64,000 nucleotides of DNA from contig NZ_CP044222.1 in NCBI RefSeq assembly GCF_008727795.1, positions 2,108,001 through 2,172,000 of the forward strand, in the 5' to 3' direction. Under the pieces are notes generated by a model. The model saw only the letters and a list, made by a program, of their open reading frames with translations. It did no database searches and was not told the DNA's origin. A program made the translations under genes and the position numbers. The stretch comes from Nitrincola iocasae (lineage in GTDB: Bacteria; Pseudomonadota; Gammaproteobacteria; Pseudomonadales; Balneatricaceae). Positions within the stretch are counted from its first letter, which is position 1. Each line of letters starts with the position of its first letter. This document shows, in pieces, positions 44,999-53,314 of the stretch.

Positions 44999-47629
44999 TT
45001 AGTGGCGCTCCAGAAGGCGATCCAGTTCAGCCAGGTCCTGACGACTCAGCGTGCCGACAGACTGTTTCAGAACCAGTCGATTCATCAAATAATCATAGCG
45101 TGACTGCAAGAAATCACGTCGCGCAGCATAGTAACTCTGGTAGGCATCCAGTACCGCGACGGTTGATTCCAGCCCTGCCTGGAAGCCACGCATACGTGTT
45201 GCCAAACGAACCTCCTGCGCCAACACCCCTTCACGCAGTGCAGCCAACATTTCCGCACTGCTGGTCACGCCATTGAATGCTGAACGTACGGTACGTTCAG
45301 TCAATCGATGTTCCTGCTCAACCTCATAGCCAGTCTGTTCATAGCGTGCTGTCGCTTCACGCACCAAGGATGAAGTGCGACCTCCGCTAAAGATCGGTAC
45401 ATTGACCCGAACACCCACTTCATAGTTGTTGACCGTCTGACGACTGTTGCTGTAAAGCGTTTTATCAGCATCCTGAAAGCCAGTTGATGCAAACAAGTCA
45501 ACTGTCGGCAAATGACCCGCGCGTTCACGACGAATCTGATTACCAGCAATCTGCTCGGCCATACGCCGGGACTGCAACGACAGGTTCTGATCCAGAGCGG
45601 CACTGATCCAGGGCTCTACCTGAGCCGGGAAAGGTGGTGCAGCACGGAAGTCCGCACTGAAACTGTGCAGACTTTCCACTTCACTGCCGATAATTTCTTT
45701 GACAGCCAACTGTGCATCATCCAGGCGATTTTGTGCCTCGATCATCCGAGCACGGGTCAATGCTGTCAGACTCTGTGCTTCGCTCAAGTCGCTGCGACTG
45801 GCTAAGCCACTGCGAAAGCTGATTTCAGTCTGGCGAAACTGAGTCGCTATAGCCTCATGCTCAGCTTTAGCAACTTCAAGACTATCTTGGGCGGAAAGCA
45901 CATTCAGATAGGCTTCAGCAATGCGCATAATAAGAGACTGCTCGGCTGCCAATAATGCCAACTCGGCTTGCTGCACCGCTTTTTCCGCCTGAGTCAGGCC
46001 GATCAGACTACCTGGACGGTAGATAGGCTGTGTTAGTGTCAAAGAAGCGCTTTGCTCAGCGAGACTGGTTTGCTCTTCCGGGATAGAACCGGAACTTATT
46101 ACATTCTGGTTTTTAGCTGAAAACTGATAAGAAAAACTAACCTGAGGCAGATATTCAGAGCGTGCTTGAGGAATCAATTCCTGTATGGCACGAAACTCAG
46201 CTCGGGCAGCATGATAGGTTGGATCACGCAGCAACGCTTCGTCCAAAGCTGTCATCAATGAGAACCGTTGACCTTGCCCCAGTGCAGTCAAATTACTGCC
46301 ATCACGGTATTCTGCGCCTGACAACGTCACGGAACCGATGGTCAGCGACGGCTGCACACTAAAATCAAAACGCGGCAGGTGGCGTAGTGTATCGCGTTCA
46401 AAGTAGGCAATGCCCTGCAAGTCATCCGGGTAGTCACTCTCGGATAATACCCGACTGGCTTCTGGCAAAGAGACCAGTGTGCCAAACTCGTAGTTGTCGC
46501 GGTGTGCAACAGTTTGTCGTGATAGCTGTTCAGCATAACCTTCATGCAAGGTTAATTCGATTCTGGCGGAGCCAAGACGGGTTTCACCATAACGAATACG
46601 CTTCACATAGTCAGGATCAGGAGCAAAGGCAAACACAGCCTGCTCAACCGTTTCGGGACTGACACCGGGAAAGTCCACCATCAAACGCCCAGGAGCTTCC
46701 AGGAAATAGCTGTTCACACGAGACTCTGCTAGTTTGCCGATAATCAGGTTGAGCCCGGCACCTGCCTCGGGTGTCAGCTCAAAACGGTTCAGTTGTTCTG
46801 CATTCAGCAGTGAACGCTCAGACACAGCACCATCGGGCACCAATAAGAGATGAATCCGGCTACGATTGGTCACCGGATCAATACTGGTATGTGCATCCAC
46901 CAGATCCATCGGCCCCTGAGTAGTAAACACCAACCGGGAGTGCCCATTGGGTGTACCCTGCACTTCGGGCAATCCCAGTAATGCAGGCATTTGTAAATTG
47001 GCTTGTCGTAAATAATGTCGGGGATCCACACCAGGTAATTCGATAACCAACTGATCTGGATCCTGCTCAAACATCAACTCAGTGATCAGGTCATGATGAC
47101 CGGTAAAGGTTAACTCAATCAAACCACCACGAGACTCAGCATGGATAGAATCGAGTAGTTCCGCTGATACAATAGTGTCATCAAGGTTAGCAAACACCAT
47201 CTCCCAGTTAACCAACCCAACTACTGACAAGCTCAGGGTTTCATCTACCAGATAAACCGGACGGGCCAGATCGATTATCAGGTACGAGCGTTCGCCCAGA
47301 GTTTGCAAACTGGAGGCATGGTAAAGACTGTATTGCTGCACCAAACGTTCACCGGTCAAGCGCCACTCTTCAAGATTAGCTCCATCTGTCAGGGTGATGA
47401 ACAGGCGTTGGCCATTTTCCTGAAGATATGCACCCGCCATTTCACCGGCTCGGGCGCTCAAGGTCAGGCGATGATAATCCTCCTGGATGCTTACCTGTTG
47501 ATCCGAAGGCAGAGGCTCTGTTGCTGCAGCTGTCCCGCCAATCGCCATAGAGACTGCAGCCACCAGCAATAGTCGGCTCAGACGCCACACGCGGGATTGA
47601 GGGTTCGGCACCCTCCGAAACATCAACAT
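44999..47629 (-). CDS. AMIN-like / TolC outer-membrane efflux fusion protein
   Basis: An 876-residue protein with a signal peptide (about 1-36, GTAAA-TEP). Residues about 45-430 contain repeated AMIN-like beta segments, for example GLIELTFTGHHDLITELMFEQDPDQLVIELPGV and LNLIIGKLAESRVNSYFLEAPGRLMVDFPGV; AMIN domains of other envelope proteins bind peptidoglycan. From about residue 455 to the end is a complete TolC/OEP domain (ALDEALLRDPTYHAARAEFRAIQELIPQARSEYLPQVSFSYQF and the internal repeat VRVNVPIFSGGRTSSLVREATARYEQ), about 420 residues, the usual TolC length. It would supply the outer-membrane tunnel and also anchor it to the cell wall (inference). It is the first gene of the secretion block, behind its own promoter. 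Confidence 0.9.
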   Translation of the reverse strand: MLMFRRVPNPQSRVWRLSRLLLVAAVSMAIGGTAAATEPLPSDQQVSIQEDYHRLTLSARAGEMAGAYLQENGQRLFITLTDGANLEEWRLTGERLVQQYSLYHASSLQTLGERSYLIIDLARPVYLVDETLSLSVVGLVNWEMVFANLDDTIVSAELLDSIHAESRGGLIELTFTGHHDLITELMFEQDPDQLVIELPGVDPRHYLRQANLQMPALLGLPEVQGTPNGHSRLVFTTQGPMDLVDAHTSIDPVTNRSRIHLLLVPDGAVSERSLLNAEQLNRFELTPEAGAGLNLIIGKLAESRVNSYFLEAPGRLMVDFPGVSPETVEQAVFAFAPDPDYVKRIRYGETRLGSARIELTLHEGYAEQLSRQTVAHRDNYEFGTLVSLPEASRVLSESDYPDDLQGIAYFERDTLRHLPRFDFSVQPSLTIGSVTLSGAEYRDGSNLTALGQGQRFSLMTALDEALLRDPTYHAARAEFRAIQELIPQARSEYLPQVSFSYQFSAKNQNVISSGSIPEEQTSLAEQSASLTLTQPIYRPGSLIGLTQAEKAVQQAELALLAAEQSLIMRIAEAYLNVLSAQDSLEVAKAEHEAIATQFRQTEISFRSGLASRSDLSEAQSLTALTRARMIEAQNRLDDAQLAVKEIIGSEVESLHSFSADFRAAPPFPAQVEPWISAALDQNLSLQSRRMAEQIAGNQIRRERAGHLPTVDLFASTGFQDADKTLYSNSRQTVNNYEVGVRVNVPIFSGGRTSSLVREATARYEQTGYEVEQEHRLTERTVRSAFNGVTSSAEMLAALREGVLAQEVRLATRMRGFQAGLESTVAVLDAYQSYYAARRDFLQSRYDYLMNRLVLKQSVGTLSRQDLAELDRLLERH

Positions 47630-47670
47630 ACAACAGATCCTCAGCTATCCGAACAGATTTTTGATCACTT

Positions 47671-47715
47671 ATTATAGAGTTGATCGAACAGACAAGTCCT
47701 GAACAACAAATGAAC
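47671..47715 (-). promoter_or_regulatory. Putative activator-dependent promoter of the secretion operon
   Basis: On the minus strand a perfect TATAAT (47676..47671) lies about 42 bases before the TolC-fusion ATG. With a 17-bp spacer the -35 hexamer would be 47699..47694 (GGACTT), a poor match to TTGACA. Immediately upstream is an 11-bp direct repeat, TGAAC at 47700-47704 and 47711-47715 (plus-strand reading). It ends 23 nt from the -10. A weak -35 with an adjoining direct repeat is the geometry of OmpR/PhoB-type activation. The response regulator encoded two genes upstream is the natural candidate. Confidence 0.55.
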
Positions 47716-47760
47716 TAAATCTGCATAAATTAAATAGCTGTTTGATTTGAAAGGCAGGAA

Positions 47761-47773
47761 AGCCAGTTTGGCT
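47761..47773 (-). terminator. Short hairpin downstream of the sensor kinase gene
   Basis: AGCCA-GTT-TGGCT forms a 5-bp stem with a 3-base loop, 19 bases after the kinase stop codon. On the minus strand it is followed by UUUCC, too short a U-run for a confident terminator. It may reduce read-through from the kinase gene into the secretion operon. Confidence 0.25.
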
Positions 47774-47791
47774 AATAGACAGACTTAGCTG

Positions 47792-49888
47792 TCAGTTGGG
47801 TATTCTTAAGGTAAAACAAGCTCCGGCACCGGGTGCATTGGTGACAATCACATCACCACCGTGAAGACGGATAATCTGATCAACCAGATAGAGTCCCAAA
47901 CCTAAACCAGGATTGGTTTGTGCATCTTGACGATAGTATTTGCCAAAAACCTTACACCGATCCTGCTCTTCAATACCCTTACCCTGATCAATCACGCTAA
48001 TACAAATCCGATCCTGCGCATCAATGTAGGCACTAATGAAAATTTCGCTTTGAGAAGGTGAAAACTTGATCGCATTATCCAATAGGTTATTAATGCAAAT
48101 AATCAGTAATTCCCGATCTGCCTGAATCCGCCTGGACATAGAGTTAATTCGAAAACGACGACTATCGCCATTTAAACGCGCTGCCTCACTAACCAACTCC
48201 TGCAACAAGGCTTTAATATCAAACCAGGCTGCATTAGTTCGCCAGAAAGTGGTTTCAATCCGCTCCTGACCCAACGCCTTATTCAGCAAATTAGCCATAC
48301 GTTGCACTGCACTCTTCAGCCGGGCTATATGCTTTTGCCGAACCTGAGGATCATTACTCACTTCCAGTTCCAGCAGATCCCCCAAAGACTGTATCACTGC
48401 CAGCGGGGTTCGGAACTCATGTGTCACTATCTGCAGAAACTGTTTTTGTGCCACTGTGACCTTTTGCTCTTCTTCAAGAGCACGGGCAACACGTGCCTGA
48501 GCCACTTCCAGGTCTTTGGCAATGCGAGAGCGCTCGGTGATTTCTTTTTCCAGTTTCACTTTGGTGTCTTCTAGCATCTCACGACGCTGCTCCATCTCGG
48601 CTTCGATCCGCTTACGCTCGGTGATATCTCGTGCAATACCCATGTAATAGGTGACCTCACCCTGTGCATTAAGCGCTGAGGACTCATTGGCAATCATGTC
48701 ATGCACCTGCCCATGAACATCAACCAAGCGGAAAACAAGGCCTGACAGACGCCCCCCTTGAAGAGTACGCTCGTGACATTCGACTAAAAAGGGAATGTCA
48801 TCGGGATGAACATAGTCGGAAAACGGCTGCCCTACAGCTTCCTCCAGGCTGTAGCCGGTAACACTGACCCATTCTGCAGACAAGTAACCAATAGTGGCAT
48901 CAGCCGATATGATATAGATGATATCGTTGGCATTTTCTATCAGACTTTGAAACAGATGTTCGTTTTCCTGTAGCGCCTGGCTCTGAATTGAAACCAGTTG
49001 CTGTATCTGGCGACGTTGCCTCGACAAGAACAGTGTATAAGCTAATAACAACAGTAATAGCAGCGTAACCACAAGCAGGGCAATAAACCAACGCGGCACC
49101 ACTTCCACCACCAGTTCACTGCGCAACCATCGGTAACTGAGCTGGCTAAGAAAATCCGGATCAAGCTTCTGTATCGCTTGATCTATCTCTTGCAGCAACG
49201 CCTCATCCTCAAGAGCCACTCCGGCAAGTAAGCCTTGGGTGTACAGCTGTACTAAAGGATGAAAGTTGGATGGATGTCCATGGCGGTCCAGCAGGTACAT
49301 ACTGACCGGGTAATCGGCCACATAGGCGGCCACTTCTCCTGCAAGAGCAGCCATCACTACCAGTTCATTTGACCGGTAAACACGAATCGGCTGATCAGGA
49401 TGATGGCGCTGAACATAATCCATTTCATAACTACCCTCCGTGACACCAATCACTTTGTCATGCAGGTCATCAAACCCAGTCAGCGGAGCACCACTAGGCA
49501 CAAACAGATAACCACTGAGTGGTAACATTGTGTCGCTGAATTTCATGAAAGTTGCGCGCTCTTCGGAATAAAATAGGCCACCGTGTACATGAGCCCGTCC
49601 GTCTTTAACCGCCTGTATTGAATCTGGCCAGTCCACCAGATGAAACTCAACTGGTCGCCCCATTGCTGCTGCGATTTCTCGCCATAATTCGATGAGTAAG
49701 CCGCGCGGCTCGCCATCCTCACCGACAAAAGCAAAAGGCGGCCAAGCTCTGTCTTGTGCAATAACAAGCGGCTGCACTTCATTAAGATTCGGCTCAGGGT
49801 AAGATTGAGCGAAGGCGTGAGGCGCTGTGATGATCAGATAGCTGAGCAGCAAAACACCAACAAGACGCAGGCTGGAGCCACTCAGCAT
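47792..49888 (-). CDS. Sensor histidine kinase with periplasmic solute-binding sensor and PAS domain
   Basis: A 698-residue membrane kinase. The signal-like N-terminus leads to a periplasmic SBP_bac_3 domain (about 40-262; WPPFAFVGEDGEPRGLLIELWREIA and VAAYVADYPVSMYLL). A transmembrane helix (about 272-295) and a short coiled region follow, then a PAS/PAC domain (about 318-428, ending GIARDITERKRIEAEM), a coiled linker, HisKA with VTHEFRTPL (His490), and HATPase with NNLLDNAIKFS, DQGKGIEE and GLGLGLYLVDQ. All kinase boxes are intact, but no receiver or Hpt domain is present. The sensor domain resembles BvgS-type Venus-flytrap domains, so the signal may be an amino acid or similar small solute (inference). 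It follows the response regulator by 12 bp. Confidence 0.92.
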   Translation of the reverse strand: MLSGSSLRLVGVLLLSYLIITAPHAFAQSYPEPNLNEVQPLVIAQDRAWPPFAFVGEDGEPRGLLIELWREIAAAMGRPVEFHLVDWPDSIQAVKDGRAHVHGGLFYSEERATFMKFSDTMLPLSGYLFVPSGAPLTGFDDLHDKVIGVTEGSYEMDYVQRHHPDQPIRVYRSNELVVMAALAGEVAAYVADYPVSMYLLDRHGHPSNFHPLVQLYTQGLLAGVALEDEALLQEIDQAIQKLDPDFLSQLSYRWLRSELVVEVVPRWFIALLVVTLLLLLLLAYTLFLSRQRRQIQQLVSIQSQALQENEHLFQSLIENANDIIYIISADATIGYLSAEWVSVTGYSLEEAVGQPFSDYVHPDDIPFLVECHERTLQGGRLSGLVFRLVDVHGQVHDMIANESSALNAQGEVTYYMGIARDITERKRIEAEMEQRREMLEDTKVKLEKEITERSRIAKDLEVAQARVARALEEEQKVTVAQKQFLQIVTHEFRTPLAVIQSLGDLLELEVSNDPQVRQKHIARLKSAVQRMANLLNKALGQERIETTFWRTNAAWFDIKALLQELVSEAARLNGDSRRFRINSMSRRIQADRELLIICINNLLDNAIKFSPSQSEIFISAYIDAQDRICISVIDQGKGIEEQDRCKVFGKYYRQDAQTNPGLGLGLYLVDQIIRLHGGDVIVTNAPGAGACFTLRIPN

Positions 49889-49900
49889 TGCACGCTCCCT

Positions 49901-50608
49901 TTAGCAAACCTCAAGCCGATACCCGACTCTGGACAAGGTCACGATTGGCGAATCCAGCCCGGTCTGTGCAAACTTGCGTCTCAAACGATATACCAGCGCA
50001 GTAATGGTTTCAGCACTATAAATATCCGCAGCATATTCCAGGTGATTGAGTAAATTATCGCGAGTCACCACGGCACCTCCGGCATCTGCCAGAAAAGCCA
50101 GCAACTCATATTCACCCCGCGTTAATGGGATTTGATCTCCTTGCTGGTGACAAACACTCCGGGTAGCTTCTTCCAGTTGCCACCCCTGAAAACTGAATAC
50201 ACCCGGCTGGTTAGCCCGTGACTGCACCGATGATACAGTCGACAGGTGGCGTTTTAACGCATTACGGACTTTGAGCTCTAATTCACGTGCACTGAACGGT
50301 TTAGCGATAAAATCATCTGCGCCCAACTCATAGGCTCGCAGGCGACTGGTGTCATCCTGCCGACCAGAAACCACATAGAGCAGCACTTGCTGCTCTTCAC
50401 GCAACGCCTTCAATAACTCAAGTCCATCGGCATCCGGTAAATTCAAATCCAGCAAGATGATATCGAAAACCTGCTTGCCGATTACCTGAGAAAAAGCATC
50501 TCCACTTTGCACCTGAGTGATTTGATAACCAAACATATCAAAAAAATCAGTCACAACTTGACAAAGGGACTCATCATCCTCAACCAGTAAAACCCTGAAT
50601 TTTTCCAT
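49901..50608 (-). CDS. OmpR/PhoB-family response regulator
   Basis: 235 residues from the ATG at 50608 (MEKFRVLLVEDDESL); the in-frame ATG at 50629 would add seven residues. The receiver domain has the acidic pair Glu10-Asp11/Asp12, phosphoacceptor Asp54 (ILLDLNLPDADG), the VVSGR switch Ser and KPF lysine. The C-terminal winged helix (about 140-233) carries LTRGEYELLAFLADAGGAVVTRDNLL and ETITALVYRLRRKFAQTG, the recognition-helix region. It pairs with the kinase immediately downstream. It is the prime candidate to bind the 11-bp direct repeats upstream of the TolC-fusion and IalB genes. Confidence 0.93.
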   Translation of the reverse strand: MEKFRVLLVEDDESLCQVVTDFFDMFGYQITQVQSGDAFSQVIGKQVFDIILLDLNLPDADGLELLKALREEQQVLLYVVSGRQDDTSRLRAYELGADDFIAKPFSARELELKVRNALKRHLSTVSSVQSRANQPGVFSFQGWQLEEATRSVCHQQGDQIPLTRGEYELLAFLADAGGAVVTRDNLLNHLEYAADIYSAETITALVYRLRRKFAQTGLDSPIVTLSRVGYRLEVC

Positions 50609-50635
50609 GCCCGCACAACCCTTTTGCATGAAATG

Positions 50636-51463
50636 TCAGCGCAGTCTAATACCCTGCTCATCCACAAGGATCACCCCTTGCTTGAGCAGACTGCCAACCG
50701 CCATCTTGAAGGCTTTTTTGCTGACACCAAAAAGTGCTTTAATCTCATCCGGAGAGCTTTTATCATTCAAGGGGCACTCGCCTCCTCGCATCTTCAGATA
50801 ATCCAACACCTGCTCAGCCAACGGCTCAACACGGCCATAGCCAGGCTTATCCAACATCACATCAATCTTGCCATCCTCTTCCCGCACCTGCTTGATGTAT
50901 CCCGGGAGGGTCAATCCAGGTCGTAGCGGCTTGAACAACTCCTGCTGGTGCAGCATGCCAACATGACGATGGTTGATAATGGTCAGATAGCCCAGTTCCG
51001 TGCGGCGCCAAATCAATAGACTAACCAGCTCACCCATGCGGTAATCTGCAGGTTCAGCACTTAGGTGACGCTCCAGCCGTGCTGATGCAGCCAGGCGCCC
51101 GGTATTATCCAGGTACACACACACCATAACCTGCTGGCCGATATCCACTCGTTGAGGTTGCTCAGCAAACGGCATAAATAGCTGCTTGGGTAATCCCCAA
51201 TCCAAGAAGGCACCCACCTGATTGGTATCCGCAACACGCAGCTGAGCAAATTCACCACGCTGAATCATCGGCTTCTTCAGGGTAGCGACCGGAAGATCAT
51301 CACTGTCTAAATATACAAATACCGACAGTTCATCCCCGGGTTGCAAGCTTGGATCGACTTCCTGCGATGGTAATCTGACCGTCTCGCCTTCTGCTGCCTG
51401 AAGATACGCACCTTGCTCGACAATGCGTTTAACTTTGAGTTGGTTAACTCGTCCTAACTCCAC
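50636..51463 (-). CDS. CvfB/YitL-like S1 RNA-binding protein
   Basis: A 275-residue cytosolic protein with three S1-like OB folds and a C-terminal winged helix: VGAFLDWGLPKQLFMPFAEQ (second S1), RHVGMLHQQELFKPLRPGLTLPGYIKQVREEDGKIDVML (third S1) and CPLNDKSSPDEIKALFGVSKKAFKMAVGSLLKQG (winged helix, about 228-262). This is the domain order of CvfB (YitL in Bacillus), an RNA-binding regulator in firmicutes. A GTG start at 51463 has a GGGG-type ribosome-binding site about 7 bases upstream. The regulator gene starts 27 bp further on, so the three genes may share transcripts. Confidence 0.88.
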   Translation of the reverse strand: MELGRVNQLKVKRIVEQGAYLQAAEGETVRLPSQEVDPSLQPGDELSVFVYLDSDDLPVATLKKPMIQRGEFAQLRVADTNQVGAFLDWGLPKQLFMPFAEQPQRVDIGQQVMVCVYLDNTGRLAASARLERHLSAEPADYRMGELVSLLIWRRTELGYLTIINHRHVGMLHQQELFKPLRPGLTLPGYIKQVREEDGKIDVMLDKPGYGRVEPLAEQVLDYLKMRGGECPLNDKSSPDEIKALFGVSKKAFKMAVGSLLKQGVILVDEQGIRLR

Positions 51464-51549
51464 CCGAACACCCCATACCGTTGTTTTGGCTATAGACTAG
51501 CACAGATAGTTGTTTAAATAAGCAGGCGCGCACTCGCGACTCGCGCGAT

Positions 51550-51579
51550 TTAACATCTGACTTGCGACTTAGGTATAAA
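51550..51579 (+). promoter_or_regulatory. Sigma-70-type promoter of the amino-acid ABC transporter operon
   Basis: TTAACA (51550-51555) and TATAAA (51574-51579) are each one mismatch from consensus and are separated by 18 bp. Transcription would start near 51586, leaving about 36 nt of leader. This excludes an upstream in-frame TTG at 51562 and supports the ATG at 51622. No Shine-Dalgarno sequence is visible before that ATG. A GC-rich inverted repeat (GCGCG-N11-CGCGC, 51526-51546) lies just upstream and could be an operator. Confidence 0.5.
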
Positions 51580-51621
51580 AAAGATTACTATTTTATTAAC
51601 AATTCTTATACGCTGTATTTC

Positions 51622-52425
51622 ATGAACCCAAAAATTTCATTAACGACCACTGATAACACCTCTCCTGCCACACTTGAAGTCACCGACCTGCATAAGCGTT
51701 ACGGCGACATTGAAGTGCTGAAAGGCATTTCCCTGACGGCAAAAGATGGGGATGTTATCTCTATAATCGGCTCCAGTGGCTCAGGAAAATCAACCTTTCT
51801 GCGTTGCCTTAATCTGCTGGAAAATCCATCCCAAGGCCGCATTGCATTGCGCGGCGAAGCTTTACAGCTGGTTGCCAACAAACAAGGCGAGTTAGAGGCC
51901 AAAAAACGTCGCCAACTCGAATTGATGCGTGCCCGTATTGGCTTTGTGTTTCAGAATTTTAACCTCTGGCCACACATGACCGTACTGGAAAATATCATGC
52001 TGGCCCCGGTATTAGTGCACGGGCGCAGCAAGCAGGCCTCGCGTGAGCGTGCACAAGCCCTGCTGGAAAAAGTGGGGCTGGCGGATAAAGCCAAAGCCTA
52101 TCCAGGAAATCTATCCGGTGGACAGCAGCAGCGTATTGCCATCGCCAGAACTCTGGCGATGGATCCGGAAGTACTTCTGTTTGACGAACCCACATCGGCA
52201 CTGGATCCAGAACTGGTCAATGAAGTGCTGGGCGTGATGCAAAATCTTGCTGAGGAAGGCAGAACCATGCTGGTTGTGACACATGAGATGCGCTTTGCGC
52301 GAGACGTGTCTAGTCAGGTGATGTTTTTACACCAAGGACGAGTTGAAGAGTTCGGACCTCCCGGCGAAGTATTTACCCAGCCCAAGTCTGAACGCTGTAG
52401 AGAATTTTTATCAAGTCATTTATAA
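51622..52425 (+). CDS. Polar/basic amino-acid ABC transporter ATP-binding protein (HisP-like)
   Basis: 267 residues with all ABC signatures: Walker A GSSGSGKST, the Q-loop VFQNFNLWPHMTVLENI, signature LSGGQQQRIAIARTLAMDP, Walker B LLFDEPTSALDPE and the H-loop VVTHEMRFAR. The insertion between Walker A and the Q-loop (KQGELEAKKRRQLELMRARI) and the ending GEVFTQPKSERCREFLS are typical of HisP/GlnQ/AotP. It powers the importer formed with the next three genes. About 20 residues precede the first beta strand, so a downstream start cannot be excluded. Confidence 0.93.
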   Translation: MNPKISLTTTDNTSPATLEVTDLHKRYGDIEVLKGISLTAKDGDVISIIGSSGSGKSTFLRCLNLLENPSQGRIALRGEALQLVANKQGELEAKKRRQLELMRARIGFVFQNFNLWPHMTVLENIMLAPVLVHGRSKQASRERAQALLEKVGLADKAKAYPGNLSGGQQQRIAIARTLAMDPEVLLFDEPTSALDPELVNEVLGVMQNLAEEGRTMLVVTHEMRFARDVSSQVMFLHQGRVEEFGPPGEVFTQPKSERCREFLSSHL

Positions 52426-52464
52426 CGTTATACGACAACTCAATCAAACTAAAGGTATTAATCT

Positions 52465-53226
52465 ATGCAATGGTCAAAAAAATTCGCTACATCTGCGTTA
52501 CTCATGGCTTCTGCTTCGATGATTGCACCGCTAGCTATGGCTGATACGATCCGCATTGCCACTGAAGGGGCTTATGCACCGTTTAACTTTATCGATAGTT
52601 CAGGACAGCCTGGCGGTTTTGACGTTGAAATAGCCAATGCACTGTGTGAAAAAATGGAAGCAGATTGCGAGATTCTGACTCAGGATTGGGACGGCATCAT
52701 TCCAGGACTGCGTGCACGCCGTTACGATGCCATTATCGCCTCCATGTCGATCACCGAAGAGCGTGAACGCGTAGTTGCCTTCACCAACCCCTACTACTCT
52801 AATGTGTTGGCTTTTATCGGACCTAAAGACGGAGAGATGCCAACCGATGAAGCAAGTCTGCAAGGAAAAACCCTGGGCGCTCAACGTGCCACTATTGCAG
52901 GTCAGTACCTTGAAGATGAACTCGGCGATAGTGTCAATGTCCGTTTGTATGACACCCAGGACAATGCTTACCTGGATCTGGCAGCAGGTCGACTGGATGG
53001 CATGGTTTCGGACAAATTTCCAGCTTACGACTGGCTGCGGACAGAGGCTGGTAGCGCTTTTGAGTTTAAAGGCGACGATGTTGATATCAACGATAAAATC
53101 GGCATAGCGCTACGCCAGGACGATACTGAGCTGAAAGAACGATTCAATCAGGCACTGGATGCCATCGTCGAAGATGGCACCTATGCTGAAATCAATGCCA
53201 AATACTTCCCCTTCTCTATTTATTAA
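52465..53226 (+). CDS. Basic amino-acid ABC transporter substrate-binding protein (ArgT/HisJ-like)
   Basis: A 253-residue periplasmic SBP_bac_3 protein with a Sec signal (about 1-26, LAMA-DTI). Ligand-contact motifs are visible: EGAYAPFNFIDSSGQPGGFDVEIANALC, WDGIIPGLRARRYDAIIASMSITEERE (binding the alpha-carboxylate and amine) and LDLAAGRLDGMVSDKFPAYDWL. Two cysteines near residues 60-68 match the disulphide of HisJ/ArgT. The EGAYAPFN start favours lysine, arginine, ornithine or histidine over glutamine (inference from family). Confidence 0.92.
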   Translation: MQWSKKFATSALLMASASMIAPLAMADTIRIATEGAYAPFNFIDSSGQPGGFDVEIANALCEKMEADCEILTQDWDGIIPGLRARRYDAIIASMSITEERERVVAFTNPYYSNVLAFIGPKDGEMPTDEASLQGKTLGAQRATIAGQYLEDELGDSVNVRLYDTQDNAYLDLAAGRLDGMVSDKFPAYDWLRTEAGSAFEFKGDDVDINDKIGIALRQDDTELKERFNQALDAIVEDGTYAEINAKYFPFSIY

Positions 53227-53314
53227 TAGCTGAAGCTGGGTCGATAAGGGTCGGTTACTCAATCATTTGTGTTGCCGACTCTTTATTGTTAATTGCCTTA
53301 AATGCGAGCGCTTC

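Noticed and set aside
47700..47715. Pho box
   Set aside because: The 11-bp direct repeat has the right period, but the half-sites read TGAAC/GTTCA rather than the CTGTCA of PhoB sites.
51464..51549. ArgR-type operator before the amino-acid importer
   Set aside because: No TGAAT-N4-ATTCA-like palindromes were found. The GC-rich inverted repeat is of unknown meaning.
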